Shown here: piece after piece, positions 53,860 to 63,368 of the stretch
Numbering within the stretch: position 1 is the first letter of the stretch
Layout of the letters: each line of letters opens with the position of its first letter
Assembly: GCF_019145205.1 (NCBI RefSeq)
Contig: NZ_JAHSTT010000001.1
Location: 620,001-684,000, forward strand
Source: Pseudomonas khavaziana
GTDB taxonomy: Bacteria; Pseudomonadota; Gammaproteobacteria; Pseudomonadales; Pseudomonadaceae
DNA length: 64,000 nucleotides
Direction: 5' to 3'
Position numbers and translations under genes: made by a program
The notes under the pieces: generated by a model
Seen by the model: the letters and a program-made list of their open reading frames with translations, nothing else
Database searches by the model: none
What the model was told of the DNA's origin: nothing

Positions 53860-54702
53860 ATGAACGATCAATTGCGCAACTCCTTTGCATCAGTGGCGCC
53901 GCCGATCGTGGCATCACCGGCCAAGCGCATCCAGGCCTTCACCGGTGATCCGGATTTCATGACCTCCCTGGCCCGTGGCTTGGCCGTGGTGCAAGCGTTT
54001 CAGGAGCGCAAGCGGCACCTGACCATCGCCCAGATCAGCCATCGCACCGAAATCCCTCGCGCCGCCGTGCGTCGTTGCCTGCATACTTTGATCAAGCTTG
54101 GCTACGCCACTACGGATGGGCGCACCTACTCGTTACTGCCCAAGGTCCTGACCCTTGGTCACGCCTATCTGTCGTCCACACCGTTGGCCGTGTCGGCTCA
54201 ACCCTATCTGGACCGCATGAGCGAGCAGCTGCATGAAGCCTGCAATATGGCCACCCTCGAAGGTGATGACATCCTCTATATCGCCCGTTCGGCCACCACC
54301 CAGCGGCTGATTTCGGTTGATTTGTCGGTGGGTGGGCGCTTGCCTGCGTATTGCACATCCATGGGCCGCATCCTGTTGGCCGCCCTCGACGATGCTTCGT
54401 TGCAGGACTATCTCCAGCATGCCGACCTGCAAACCAAGACCAGCCGTACCTTGACCACGCCTGAAGCCCTGTTCGAATGCCTGCAACAGGTGCGTCAGCA
54501 AGGCTGGTGCATTGTCGATCAGGAACTGGAGCAGGGCCTGCGTTCTATTGCGGTACCTGTGTATGACGCATCTGGCCAGGTGCTGGCCGCGCTCAATGTC
54601 AGCACCCATGCCGGACGGGTTAGCCGCAGTGAGTTGGAGCAGCGCTTTTTGCCAAGCATGCTCAGTGCCAGTCGCGAGTTGAGTGCGCAGTTGTTTGCCT
54701 AA
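53860..54702 (+). CDS. pcaR: IclR-family pca regulon activator PcaR
   Basis: A 280-residue IclR regulator that activates pca genes with beta-ketoadipate. The N-terminal winged helix (residues about 35-95: FMTSLARGLAVVQAF, RAAVRRCLHTLIKLGY) and the effector domain (EACNMATLEGDDILYIARS, PAYCTSMGRILLAAL) match PcaR/PobR. The start at 53860 puts the HTH at the usual distance; upstream Met codons would overlap the operator. It is the first gene of the pca region, 145 bases before pcaK. Confidence 0.93.
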   Translation: MNDQLRNSFASVAPPIVASPAKRIQAFTGDPDFMTSLARGLAVVQAFQERKRHLTIAQISHRTEIPRAAVRRCLHTLIKLGYATTDGRTYSLLPKVLTLGHAYLSSTPLAVSAQPYLDRMSEQLHEACNMATLEGDDILYIARSATTQRLISVDLSVGGRLPAYCTSMGRILLAALDDASLQDYLQHADLQTKTSRTLTTPEALFECLQQVRQQGWCIVDQELEQGLRSIAVPVYDASGQVLAALNVSTHAGRVSRSELEQRFLPSMLSASRELSAQLFA

Positions 54703-54847
54703 GCTGTTCGGTGACCGCACAGATCCCGGTTGGCTCGATTGACGGTGTTTCCCCTGGCTTATTAATGTGCGGCAGCGCTCTGAGGAGCTGCCCAATAATA
54801 ATGATGACCTGAGGTCGTCAGCCCGCCATCGGTGTGGAATAAAAATA

Positions 54848-56188
54848 ATGAATCAGCCTTCTGTCGGTACCACCCTGGACGTGCAGTCCTTCATCAATAC
54901 CCAGCCACTGTCACGCTATCAGTGGCGCGTGGTCATTCTATGTTTCCTGATTGTCTTTCTTGACGGCCTCGATACGGCGGCCATGGGCTTTATCGCGCCT
55001 GCATTGTCCCAGGACTGGGGCATCGACCGCGCCAGCCTCGGCCCGGTGATGAGCGCCGCATTGATCGGCATGGTGTTCGGCGCATTGGGTTCCGGCCCGC
55101 TGGCCGACCGCTTTGGTCGTAAGGTCGTGTTGGTGGGCGCGGTGGTGGTATTTGGCGCTTTCAGCTTGGCGTCGGCCTACAGCAGTAATGTCGATCAGTT
55201 GCTGGTGCTGCGCTTTCTCACCGGGCTGGGTCTGGGCGCCGGCATGCCGAATGCCACTACCTTGCTCTCCGAGTACACCCCCGAGCGCCATAAGTCGTTG
55301 CTGGTGACCAGCATGTTCTGCGGCTTCAACCTGGGCATGGCTGGCGGTGGGTTTATTTCGGCCAAGCTGATCCCCGCGTTCGGCTGGCACAGCCTGTTGC
55401 TGATTGGCGGCATCCTGCCATTGATCCTGGCGCTGGTGCTGTTGCTGTGGTTGCCGGAATCGGCGCGTTACCTGGTGGTACGCAATCGCGGCACCGACAA
55501 GGTGCGTAAGACCCTTGCACCCATCGAGCCCGGTATCGTGGCCCAAGCCAGCGCTTTCAGCGTGCCGGAGCAAAAAACCGTCAAGGCCCGCAATGTGTTC
55601 GCGGTGATCTTCTCGGGCACCTACAGCGCCGGCACCTTGCTGTTGTGGCTCACTTACTTCATGGGTCTGGTAATTGTGTACCTGCTGACCAGTTGGCTGC
55701 CCACGCTGATGCGCGACAGCGGCGCGAGCATGGAACAGGCCGCGTTTATCGGCGCGTTGTTCCAGTTTGGCGGAGTGTTGAGTGCAGTGGGTGTGGGCTG
55801 GGCGATGGACCGGTTCAACCCTCACAAAGTGATCGGTACCTTCTATCTGCTGGCAGGGGTGTTTGCCTACGCGGTCGGGCAGAGCCTGGGCAATATCACG
55901 CTACTGGCGACCCTCGTGCTCATCGCCGGGATGTGTGTCAACGGTGCGCAATCGGCGATGCCGTCCCTGGCCGCACGGTTCTACCCAACTCAAGGGCGTG
56001 CCACCGGTGTGTCGTGGATGCTTGGCATTGGTCGCTTCGGCGCCATTCTGGGTGCATGGATGGGCGCCACCTTGCTGGGCCTTGGTTGGAATTTCGAGCA
56101 GGTGCTTACGGCACTGGTGATCCCGGCGGCGTTGGCCACGGCAGCGGTGGTGATCAAGGGCATGGTCAGCCATGCCGATGCCACTTAA
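54848..56188 (+). CDS. pcaK: 4-hydroxybenzoate/protocatechuate MFS transporter PcaK
   Basis: An aromatic acid:H+ symporter of 446 residues with twelve helices. It has DGLDTAAMGFIAPAL in helix 1 (the acidic motif DGxD of the family), the loop 2-3 motif GPLADRFGRKVVLVGA near residue 80, and GRATGVSWMLGIGRFGAILG near residue 385. It supplies substrate for the pathway and also mediates chemotaxis to 4-hydroxybenzoate in P. putida. It lies between pcaR and pcaI as in other pseudomonads. Confidence 0.93.
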   Translation: MNQPSVGTTLDVQSFINTQPLSRYQWRVVILCFLIVFLDGLDTAAMGFIAPALSQDWGIDRASLGPVMSAALIGMVFGALGSGPLADRFGRKVVLVGAVVVFGAFSLASAYSSNVDQLLVLRFLTGLGLGAGMPNATTLLSEYTPERHKSLLVTSMFCGFNLGMAGGGFISAKLIPAFGWHSLLLIGGILPLILALVLLLWLPESARYLVVRNRGTDKVRKTLAPIEPGIVAQASAFSVPEQKTVKARNVFAVIFSGTYSAGTLLLWLTYFMGLVIVYLLTSWLPTLMRDSGASMEQAAFIGALFQFGGVLSAVGVGWAMDRFNPHKVIGTFYLLAGVFAYAVGQSLGNITLLATLVLIAGMCVNGAQSAMPSLAARFYPTQGRATGVSWMLGIGRFGAILGAWMGATLLGLGWNFEQVLTALVIPAALATAAVVIKGMVSHADAT

Positions 56189-56233
56189 GCCTTGGTGGGT
56201 TCCAAATGTGGGAGGTTAGCCAGGTAACAATCC

Positions 56234-56265
56234 GTTCGATAATCGAACGCTGAGTCGATTATCGG
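56234..56265. promoter_or_regulatory. Paired PcaR-type boxes upstream of pcaI
   Basis: GTTCGATAATCGAAC (56234-56248) is a perfect palindrome, followed 19 bases later by the imperfect copy TCGATTATCGG (56255-56265). The GTTCGATAATCG core is the known type of PcaR site at pcaI of P. putida. It is the likely control site of pcaIJF-HG. Confidence 0.8.
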
Positions 56266-56353
56266 ATTGTTTGGCCCCTATCTCCGGCTTAACCTTCAAG
56301 CACTTCGGCGCCCTCTCAGCGCCTTTTTCGATCAACACCGGGAGCCCAACCCC

Positions 56354-57211
56354 ATGGCTGAAATCCTCACCCTGCGTGATGCGGTCAAGCGCTTCGTGAA
56401 CGACGGCGATACCGTCGCCCTCGAAGGCTTTACCCACCTGATCCCCACGGCCGCAGGTCATGAAATCATTCGTCAGGGCAAGAAAGACCTGACACTGGTA
56501 CGTATGACCCCTGACCTGATCTACGACCAATTGATCGGTGCCGGCTGTGCGCGCAAGTTGATTTTTTCCTGGGGCGGCAACCCGGGTGTGGGCTCCCTGC
56601 ATCGGCTGCGCGACGCGGTCGAGAAGCAATGGCCGCAGCCTCTGGAGATTGAAGAACACAGCCACGCCGACCTGGCCAATGCCTACGTTGCCGGGGCATC
56701 GGGCCTACCGTTCGCGGTGCTGCGTGCCTACGCCGGTTCTGACTTGCCCAAGGTCAATCCACTGATCAAGACCGTTACCTGCCCGTTCACCGGCGAAGTG
56801 CTGGCGGCGGTACCGTCGGTACGTCCGGACATCACCGTGATCCACGCGCAGAAAGCCGATCGCAAGGGCAACGTGTTGCTCTGGGGCATTCTTGGCGTGC
56901 AGAAGGAAGCGGCCCTGGCGGCCAAGCGCTGCATCGTCACCGTCGAGGAAATCGTCGATGACCTGAATGCACCGATGAACAGTTGCGTGTTGCCGACCTG
57001 GGCGCTGACGGCAGTGTGCCACGTACCCGGAGGTGCACATCCGTCCTACGCCCACGGCTACAACGAGCGCGATAACCGTTTCTACCAGGCGTGGGACCCG
57101 ATTGCCCGCGACCGTGAAACCTTTACCGCCTGGATAGACGAATACATCCACGGCACCGCCGATTTCAATGAATTCCAGGCCAAGCTGGCTACCGCGCAGG
57201 AGGCCAAGTAA
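56354..57211 (+). CDS. pcaI: 3-oxoadipate CoA-transferase subunit A
   Basis: The alpha subunit of beta-ketoadipate:succinyl-CoA transferase, which activates beta-ketoadipate to its CoA ester. It is 285 residues, with the CoA-transferase family I signature around VALEGFTHLIPTAAGHEIIR and FSWGGNPGVGSLHRLRDA. The ATG at 56354 is preferred over an upstream TTG that falls within the promoter. Its last base is the first of the pcaJ start (TAATG overlap). Confidence 0.95.
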   Translation: MAEILTLRDAVKRFVNDGDTVALEGFTHLIPTAAGHEIIRQGKKDLTLVRMTPDLIYDQLIGAGCARKLIFSWGGNPGVGSLHRLRDAVEKQWPQPLEIEEHSHADLANAYVAGASGLPFAVLRAYAGSDLPKVNPLIKTVTCPFTGEVLAAVPSVRPDITVIHAQKADRKGNVLLWGILGVQKEAALAAKRCIVTVEEIVDDLNAPMNSCVLPTWALTAVCHVPGGAHPSYAHGYNERDNRFYQAWDPIARDRETFTAWIDEYIHGTADFNEFQAKLATAQEAK

Positions 57212-57990
57212 TGGCTTACTCCACCAATGAGATGATGACCGTCGCCGCCGCGCGTCGCCTACAGAACGGCTCGGTGTGCTTCGTCGGTATCGGCCTGCCG
57301 TCCAAGGCCGCCAACCTGGCGCGCCTGACTTCATCGCCCGACGTGGTGCTGATCTACGAGTCCGGCCCGATTGGGGCCAAGCCCAGCGTGCTGCCGCTGT
57401 CCATCGGCGATGGCGAGTTGGCGGAGACCGCCGACACCGTGGTGCCCACCGGGGAGATCTTTCGCTATTGGCTGCAGGGCGGGCGCATTGACGTCGGCTT
57501 TCTCGGCGCGGCCCAGGTCGACCGTTTCGGCAATATCAACACCACCGTGGTCGGTGACTATCACCAGCCCAAGGTGCGTTTGCCCGGTGCCGGGGGCGCG
57601 CCGGAGATCGCCGGTTCGGCCAAGAGCGTGCTGATCATCCTTAAGCAATCGTCCCGTTCGTTTGTCGACAAGCTGGACTTCATCACCTCTGTTGGTCACG
57701 GCGAAGGCGGCGACTCACGCAAGCGTCTTGGCCTGCCCGGCGCAGGACCCGTAGGCATCATTACCGACCTGTGCATCATGGAGCCGGAGGAGGGCAGCCA
57801 TGAATTTGTGGTCACCGCGTTGCATCCCGGCGTGACCCGTGAACAGGTAGTGGCCGCAACTGGCTGGGCGATTCGCTTTGCCGATCAGGTCAGCGTCACT
57901 GCTGAGCCCACCGAGACAGAACTGACCGCCCTGCGTGATCTCGAAGCTCGCACCGCCGCGGCCCACGGCCAAGCGCCGGGAGAAGCCTGA
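57211..57990 (+). CDS. pcaJ: 3-oxoadipate CoA-transferase subunit B
   Basis: The beta subunit of the transferase, 259 residues. The catalytic Glu50 is in [11 protein letters not shown], where the CoA thioester intermediate forms. The conserved GGAGGAP-like [14 protein letters not shown] follows near residue 130. It has one-base overlaps with pcaI and pcaF, so the three genes are translationally coupled. Confidence 0.95.
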   Translation: MAYSTNEMMTVAAARRLQNGSVCFVGIGLPSKAANLARLTSSPDVVLIYESGPIGAKPSVLPLSIGDGELAETADTVVPTGEIFRYWLQGGRIDVGFLGAAQVDRFGNINTTVVGDYHQPKVRLPGAGGAPEIAGSAKSVLIILKQSSRSFVDKLDFITSVGHGEGGDSRKRLGLPGAGPVGIITDLCIMEPEEGSHEFVVTALHPGVTREQVVAATGWAIRFADQVSVTAEPTETELTALRDLEARTAAAHGQAPGEA

Positions 57991-59192
57991 TGCGCGACGT
58001 ATTTATCTGCGATGCCATTCGCACGCCTATCGGCCGTTTCGGCGGCGGCTTGTCGACTGTACGCGCCGATGACTTGGCGGCACTGCCGATCAAGGCCCTG
58101 ATCGAGCGCAACCCTTCGGTGGATTGGAATGCAGTGGACGAGGTGTTCCTCGGCTGCGCCAACCAGGCCGGCGAAGACAACCGCAACGTGGCGCGCATGG
58201 CACTGTTGCTGGCGGGGCTGCCGGAAAGCGTTCCGGGCGTGACCCTCAACCGTTTGTGCGCCTCAGGCATGGACGCCATCGGCACGGCCTTTCGCGCCAT
58301 CGCCAGCGGCGAAATGGAGCTGGCGATTGCTGGTGGCGTCGAGTCGATGTCCCGTGCTCCGTTCGTGATGGGCAAGGCTGATGCGGCGTTTTCGCGCAAC
58401 ATGAAGCTGGAAGACACCACCATCGGCTGGCGCTTTATCAACCCGCTGATGAAGGCCCAGTACGGCGTGGATGCTATGCCGCAGACCGCCGACAATGTCG
58501 CCGACGACTATCAGATTTCCCGCGCCGACCAGGACGCTTTCGCCCTGCGCAGCCAGCAGCGCACCGCCGCCGCACAAGCCGCTGGCTTCTTCGCCGAGGA
58601 AATCGTGCCGGTGCGGGTCGCCCATAAAAAAGGTGAAACTGTGGTGGAGCACGATGAGCACCCACGGGACACCAGCCTGGAAGCCCTGGCCAAGCTCAAG
58701 CCGGTCAACGGTCCGGACAAGACCGTCACTGCCGGCAATGCTTCGGGCGTGAACGACGGCGCTGCGGCGTTGATCCTCGCGTCTGCCGAAGCGGTCAAGA
58801 AACACGGCCTCACCGCCCGCGCCCGCGTGCTGGGCATGGCCAGTGCCGGTGTCGCCCCGCGTGTGATGGGCATCGGCCCGGTGCCGGCGGTGCGCAAGCT
58901 GGTGGAACGCCTGGGGTTGGCGGTCACTGACTTTGACGTGATCGAACTTAACGAAGCCTTCGCCAGCCAAGGTCTGGCGGTGCTGCGCGAACTGGGGCTT
59001 GCCGACGATGCGCCTCAGGTCAACCCGAACGGTGGCGCCATTGCCCTCGGCCACCCCCTGGGCATGAGCGGTGCGCGGCTGGTTCTGACGGCCCTGCACC
59101 AGCTGGAAAAAACCGGCGGCAGCAAAGGCTTGGCGACCATGTGTGTGGGTGTCGGCCAAGGTTTGGCCCTGGCGATTGAACGCGTCCAATAA
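57990..59192 (+). CDS. pcaF: 3-oxoadipyl-CoA thiolase
   Basis: Cleaves beta-ketoadipyl-CoA to succinyl-CoA and acetyl-CoA, the last step of the pathway. It is 400 residues. The active-site Cys90 is in [10 protein letters not shown], the His is in [16 protein letters not shown], and the second Cys is in TMCVGVGQG. Full length and no changes. It is followed after 14 bases by pcaH. Confidence 0.95.
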   Translation: MRDVFICDAIRTPIGRFGGGLSTVRADDLAALPIKALIERNPSVDWNAVDEVFLGCANQAGEDNRNVARMALLLAGLPESVPGVTLNRLCASGMDAIGTAFRAIASGEMELAIAGGVESMSRAPFVMGKADAAFSRNMKLEDTTIGWRFINPLMKAQYGVDAMPQTADNVADDYQISRADQDAFALRSQQRTAAAQAAGFFAEEIVPVRVAHKKGETVVEHDEHPRDTSLEALAKLKPVNGPDKTVTAGNASGVNDGAAALILASAEAVKKHGLTARARVLGMASAGVAPRVMGIGPVPAVRKLVERLGLAVTDFDVIELNEAFASQGLAVLRELGLADDAPQVNPNGGAIALGHPLGMSGARLVLTALHQLEKTGGSKGLATMCVGVGQGLALAIERVQ

Positions 59193-59206
59193 GAGAGGAT
59201 TGCTCC

Positions 59207-59911
59207 ATGAGTGACAAGCCCGGTTACCGGCGCCCGCAAGCGGGCACTCAACCTGATTACCTGCACCCGGCCTACCAGTCGACGAACTTGCGTTCGCCGT
59301 CCCAGCCGTTGGTGTTCCTGCCCCATTCCCTGTCGGAAATCACCGGCCCGACCATCGGCGCCGAGCGTCTCAATGACAAGGACAACGACCTGACGGCCCA
59401 GCATGAAGGCGAGCCTCAAGGCGAGCGCATCATCATTCATGGCCGGGTGCTGGACGAGAACGGCCTGCCGGTGCCGGGCATCCTTGTGGAGATCTGGCAG
59501 GCCAACGCCTCGGGTCGCTATAACCACAAGCGCGACCTGCACGACGCACCGCTGGACCCGAACTTCACCGGCACCGGGCGTACCGTCACCGACGCCGATG
59601 GCTGGTACCAGTTCCAGACCATCAAGCCCGGTGCCTACCCGTGGGGCAACCACCACAACGCCTGGCGCCCGGCGCATATCCACTTTTCGCTGTTCGGCCC
59701 CAGTGTGCTGACGCGGTTGGTGACGCAAATGTATTTCCCCGGTGACCCGCTGCTGGAATATGACCCGATCTACAACTGTGTGCCGGATACCAGTGCCAAG
59801 GAGCGCCTGATCGCGCGATTCGACCTGGAGAAAACTGTTCCGTCCTACGCCCTCGGTTATCGCTGGGACATCGTCCTGCGCGGCCGCGACGCCACGCCGA
59901 TGGAGAAATGA
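59207..59911 (+). CDS. pcaH: Protocatechuate 3,4-dioxygenase beta subunit
   Basis: The Fe(III)-binding subunit of the intradiol dioxygenase that opens protocatechuate to beta-carboxy-cis,cis-muconate. It is 234 residues. The four iron ligands are visible: Tyr105 (GRYNHK), Tyr144 (GAYPWG), His157 and His159 (PAHIHF). It is next to pcaG with one base between stop and start. Placing pcaHG directly after pcaF is a fluorescent-Pseudomonas-type variation; in some species pcaHG is elsewhere. Confidence 0.95.
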   Translation: MSDKPGYRRPQAGTQPDYLHPAYQSTNLRSPSQPLVFLPHSLSEITGPTIGAERLNDKDNDLTAQHEGEPQGERIIIHGRVLDENGLPVPGILVEIWQANASGRYNHKRDLHDAPLDPNFTGTGRTVTDADGWYQFQTIKPGAYPWGNHHNAWRPAHIHFSLFGPSVLTRLVTQMYFPGDPLLEYDPIYNCVPDTSAKERLIARFDLEKTVPSYALGYRWDIVLRGRDATPMEK

Positions 59912-59912
59912 G

Positions 59913-60479
59913 ATGACACTCTACGCAACCACGTCCCACACCGTCGGGCCGTATTACCACATCGGCCTGACCTGGCTGAATCGCGAAGATCTCACCGTAG
60001 CTGCGACCCTCGGCGACCGCGTGGCGATCAGCGGGCAAGTGCTGGACGGCAACGGCGATGTCGTCAACGACGCCATGCTGGAAGTCTGGCAGGCCAATGC
60101 CGCCGGCAAATACGACCACCCTGAGGATGATCAGGACAAGGCGCTTGACCCCAACTTCGAAGGCTTCGGCCGGGTGCCCGTGGATGCCGAAGGACGCTTT
60201 CGCTTTACCACCATCAAGCCAGGCAGTGTGCCGGGACTGAAAGGCACGACCCAGGCGCCGCATCTGGTGGTACTGGTGTTTGCCCGGGGGCTGGTGAAGC
60301 ACTTGCTGACGCGGATTTATTTTGACGGTGAGGCGCTCAATGGCGATGACCCGCTGTTGGCGTGTGTGCCGGCAGAGCGTCGCGGTACCTTGATTGCCAA
60401 GGCGGACGCGCAGGGTGTGCATCAGTGGAATGTGATTTTGCAGGGGACAGATAAGGAAACGGTGTTTTTCGACTATTGA
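59913..60479 (+). CDS. pcaG: Protocatechuate 3,4-dioxygenase alpha subunit
   Basis: The non-catalytic partner subunit of the dioxygenase, 188 residues, sharing the intradiol fold (HTVGPYYHIGLTW, VEVWQANAAGKYDHPEDD-type block, KPGSVPG). It lacks the iron ligands of PcaH, as expected. It is the end of the pcaIJFHG run, before a REPIN. Confidence 0.94.
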   Translation: MTLYATTSHTVGPYYHIGLTWLNREDLTVAATLGDRVAISGQVLDGNGDVVNDAMLEVWQANAAGKYDHPEDDQDKALDPNFEGFGRVPVDAEGRFRFTTIKPGSVPGLKGTTQAPHLVVLVFARGLVKHLLTRIYFDGEALNGDDPLLACVPAERRGTLIAKADAQGVHQWNVILQGTDKETVFFDY

Positions 60480-60487
60480 CCGGTCCG

Positions 60488-60587
60488 TGTAGGAGCGAGC
60501 TTGCTCGCGAAAATCGCCAACGATAACGCGGTCAGCTTGAATGAACGCGGCGTTCTCAGGGTTTTCGCGAGCAAGCTCGCTCCTACA
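60488..60587. repeat. REPIN (GCGAGCTTGCTCGCGA family)
   Basis: Arms tgtaggagcgagcttgctcg and the inverted copy ending at 60587, separating pcaG from the pcaT promoter. It may be the end of the upstream transcript. Confidence 0.9.
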
Positions 60588-60638
60588 GTGATGAGGTCTC
60601 AGACAGTGCCTACCCAAAAGTCTGCTTGCGGAACATGG

Positions 60639-60666
60639 TTGTTGCAAAGTATGTCTAGGCTATAAC
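60639..60666 (+). promoter_or_regulatory. Candidate sigma70 promoter of the PcaT-like gene
   Basis: TTGTTG (60639-60644) and TATAAC (60661-60666) with a 16-base spacer, 22 bases before the ATG. No PcaR-type GATAATCG box is visible here. Confidence 0.45.
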
Positions 60667-60688
60667 CGTTCCCACTGAGTGAAAAAAC

Positions 60689-61984
60689 ATGACAACAACA
60701 ACCAGCCACTACACCGGAGAAGAGCGCAGCAAACGGATTTTTGCGATTGTCGGTGCCTCATCCGGCAACCTTGTCGAATGGTTCGATTTCTACGTCTACG
60801 CCTTCTGCGCGATATATTTCGCCCCGGCGTTTTTCCCCTCCGACGACCCCACGGTGCAACTGCTCAACACCGCCGGTGTGTTCGCCGCCGGATTCCTGAT
60901 GCGGCCCATCGGCGGCTGGTTGTTTGGCCGGGTGGCCGACAAGCACGGGCGCAAGAACTCGATGATGATCTCGGTGCTGATGATGTGCGCCGGTTCCCTG
61001 GTCATCGCCTTCCTGCCCACCTATAACGATATCGGTGCCTGGGCGCCGGCGCTGCTGTTGGTGGCGCGGCTGTTCCAGGGCTTGTCGGTGGGAGGCGAAT
61101 ACGGCACCACCGCGACCTACATGAGCGAAGTCGCGCTCAAGGGCCAGCGCGGTTTCTTCGCCTCGTTCCAGTACGTGACCCTGATCGGCGGCCAGTTGCT
61201 GGCGGTGTTGGTGGTGGTGATCCTGCAACAGATCCTCACCGAAGAAGAACTGCGCGCCTGGGGATGGCGCATTCCGTTCGTGATCGGTGCCATCGCGGCG
61301 GTGATCTCCCTGCTGCTGCGTCGCACCCTGAAGGAAACCACCAGCAAGGAAATCCGTGAAGACAAGGACGCCGGCAGTATCGTCGCGCTGTTTCGCGACC
61401 ACGGCAAAGCCTTCATTACCGTGCTTGGCTACACCGCTGGCGGCTCGCTGATTTTCTACACCTTCACCACCTACATGCAGAAGTACCTGGTGAACACTGT
61501 CGGCATGCACGCCAAGACATCCAGCTACATCATGACCGGCGCGCTGTTTCTGTACATGTGCATGCAGCCGCTGTTCGGCATGCTGGCCGACAAGATCGGC
61601 CGGCGTAATTCCATGCTCTGGTTCGCCGGCCTTGGCACCCTGTTCACCGTGCCGATCCTGCTGACTCTGAAAACCGTGACCAGCCCGTTCCTGGCCTTTG
61701 TGCTGATTACCCTGGCCCTGGCGATTGTCAGCTTCTACACCTCGATCAGCGGCCTGGTCAAAGCCGAGATGTTCCCGCCCCAGGTACGTGCCCTGGGTGT
61801 GGGCCTGGCCTATGCCGTGGCGAATGCGGTGTTTGGCGGCTCCGCGGAAGTGGTCGCGCTGAGCCTGAAATCCATCGGCATGGAAAACACCTTTTATTGG
61901 TACGTCACTGCGATGATGGCGGTGGCCTTCCTGTTCAGTTTGCGCTTGCCGAAACAGGCGGCGTACCTGCACCACGATCTGTAA
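60689..61984 (+). CDS. pcaT: Dicarboxylate MFS permease PcaT-like
   Basis: A 431-residue transporter of the metabolite:H+ symporter family (alpha-ketoglutarate permease type), with [14 protein letters not shown] in helix 1, [18 protein letters not shown] near residue 85 and [13 protein letters not shown] near residue 135. In P. putida PcaT takes up beta-ketoadipate and related dicarboxylates. The position between pcaG and pcaB supports the same role. It lies ten bases before pcaB and is co-transcribed with it. Confidence 0.85.
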   Translation: MTTTTSHYTGEERSKRIFAIVGASSGNLVEWFDFYVYAFCAIYFAPAFFPSDDPTVQLLNTAGVFAAGFLMRPIGGWLFGRVADKHGRKNSMMISVLMMCAGSLVIAFLPTYNDIGAWAPALLLVARLFQGLSVGGEYGTTATYMSEVALKGQRGFFASFQYVTLIGGQLLAVLVVVILQQILTEEELRAWGWRIPFVIGAIAAVISLLLRRTLKETTSKEIREDKDAGSIVALFRDHGKAFITVLGYTAGGSLIFYTFTTYMQKYLVNTVGMHAKTSSYIMTGALFLYMCMQPLFGMLADKIGRRNSMLWFAGLGTLFTVPILLTLKTVTSPFLAFVLITLALAIVSFYTSISGLVKAEMFPPQVRALGVGLAYAVANAVFGGSAEVVALSLKSIGMENTFYWYVTAMMAVAFLFSLRLPKQAAYLHHDL

Positions 61985-61994
61985 GGGACGAGTT

Positions 61995-63359
61995 ATGACG
62001 CTGCGCACGAGCAATCAACTGTTCGACGCCTACTTCACCGCCGGCAGCATGGCCGAAGTGTTCTGTGACCAGGGACGCTTGCAGGGCATGCTGGATTTCG
62101 AGGCCGCGCTGGCCCGGGCCGAGGCCCGGGTCGGGTTGATTCCGCAGGCCGCCGTGGCGCCGATTGCCCAGGCCTGCCTGGCTTCGCTCTACGATGTGGA
62201 CGCCCTCGGCGTGGCGATTGCCACGGCAGGCAACTCGGCGATCCCATTGGTCAAGGCACTGGGCAAGCTGATCGCCAGTGAAGATCCCGGTGCCGAGCGC
62301 TATGTGCATCTGGGCGCGACCAGTCAGGACGTGATGGACACTGGCCTGGTGCTGCAGTTGCGTCAGGCACTGGGGTTGATCGACGCGGACCTGGCGCGCC
62401 TGGGCGATGTAATGGCTGCCCAGGCCCAGCGTTACGCCGCCGTGCCATTGGCCGGGCGTACTTGGTTGCAACACGCGACACCGGTCACCCTGGGGATGAA
62501 AATCGCTGGTTTGCTGGGCGCCCTGACGCGCAGTCGCCAGCGCCTTGCCGAATTGAAGCCGCGCCTGCTGGTGCTGCAGTTCGGCGGCGCGTCCGGCACC
62601 CTTGCAGCGCTCGGCGAACACGCCATGCCCGTCGCCGAAGCTTTGGCCGCTGAATTGCAGTTGGGCTTGCCCGAACAACCCTGGCATACCCAGCGTGATC
62701 GTCTGGTGGAATTTGCCAGCGTGCTCGGCCTGATCGCCGGCAGCCTCGGCAAGCTGGGTCGTGATATCAGCCTGTTGATGCAAACAGAAGCGGCGGAGGT
62801 ATTTGAACCTGCGGCGCCCGGCAAGGGTGGTTCCTCGACCATGCCCCACAAGCGCAACCCTGTGGGCGCCGCGGTACTGATCAGCGCCGCCACCCGCGTA
62901 CCGGGCCTGGTGGCGACGATGTTCAGCGCCATGCCCCAGGAGCACGAACGCAGCCTGGGCTTGTGGCACGCCGAATGGGAAACACTGCCCGAGATTTGCC
63001 GCTTGGTGTCCGGCGCCTTGCAACAGGCACTGCTGGTCTGCGAAGGGTTGGAGGTCGACCCCGAGCGCATGGCAGGCAACCTTGACCTGACCCAAGGCCT
63101 GCTGCTGGCCGAAGCCGTCAGCATCGTGCTTGCCCAGCGCCTGGGCCGCGACACCGCCCACCATCTGCTGGAGCAGTGCTGCAAACGCGCCGTGAACGAG
63201 CGGCGCCACTTGCGTGAAGTATTGGCGGATGAACCGCAAGTGACCGCCGAGCTATCCGCGGCTGAGCTGGATCGCCTGCTCGACCCGGCCCACTACCTGG
63301 GCCAGGCGCACACCTGGGTCACCCGTGCAGTGACCGAACACTTTGCCTTGACTGCCTAG
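61995..63359 (+). CDS. pcaB: 3-carboxy-cis,cis-muconate cycloisomerase
   Basis: Converts the PcaHG product to gamma-carboxymuconolactone. It is a 454-residue member of the fumarase/adenylosuccinate lyase superfamily with the signature GSSTMPHKRNP near residue 280, plus HLGATSQDVMDTG and GRTWLQHATPVTLG. It is ten bases after the PcaT-like gene and nine bases before pcaD. The intermediate step to the enol-lactone (PcaC) is not in the window. Confidence 0.95.
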   Translation: MTLRTSNQLFDAYFTAGSMAEVFCDQGRLQGMLDFEAALARAEARVGLIPQAAVAPIAQACLASLYDVDALGVAIATAGNSAIPLVKALGKLIASEDPGAERYVHLGATSQDVMDTGLVLQLRQALGLIDADLARLGDVMAAQAQRYAAVPLAGRTWLQHATPVTLGMKIAGLLGALTRSRQRLAELKPRLLVLQFGGASGTLAALGEHAMPVAEALAAELQLGLPEQPWHTQRDRLVEFASVLGLIAGSLGKLGRDISLLMQTEAAEVFEPAAPGKGGSSTMPHKRNPVGAAVLISAATRVPGLVATMFSAMPQEHERSLGLWHAEWETLPEICRLVSGALQQALLVCEGLEVDPERMAGNLDLTQGLLLAEAVSIVLAQRLGRDTAHHLLEQCCKRAVNERRHLREVLADEPQVTAELSAAELDRLLDPAHYLGQAHTWVTRAVTEHFALTA

Positions 63360-63368
63360 GAGACCGCT

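Noticed and set aside
54739..54768. TTGACG ... TATTAA as a pcaK promoter
   Set aside because: The spacer is only 15 bases for TATTAA (17 gives a poor hexamer), so I could not support it as a feature.
56202..56216. A further REP element after pcaK
   Set aside because: Only aaatgtgggagg remains, too short to call as a REP; it may be a relic.
6861..60587. Repeated GGGGCTTGCTCCC-type sequences as a possible CRISPR array
   Set aside because: The copies are scattered kilobases apart in gene gaps, are inverted pairs, and no spacers or cas genes exist. They fit REP/REPIN elements.
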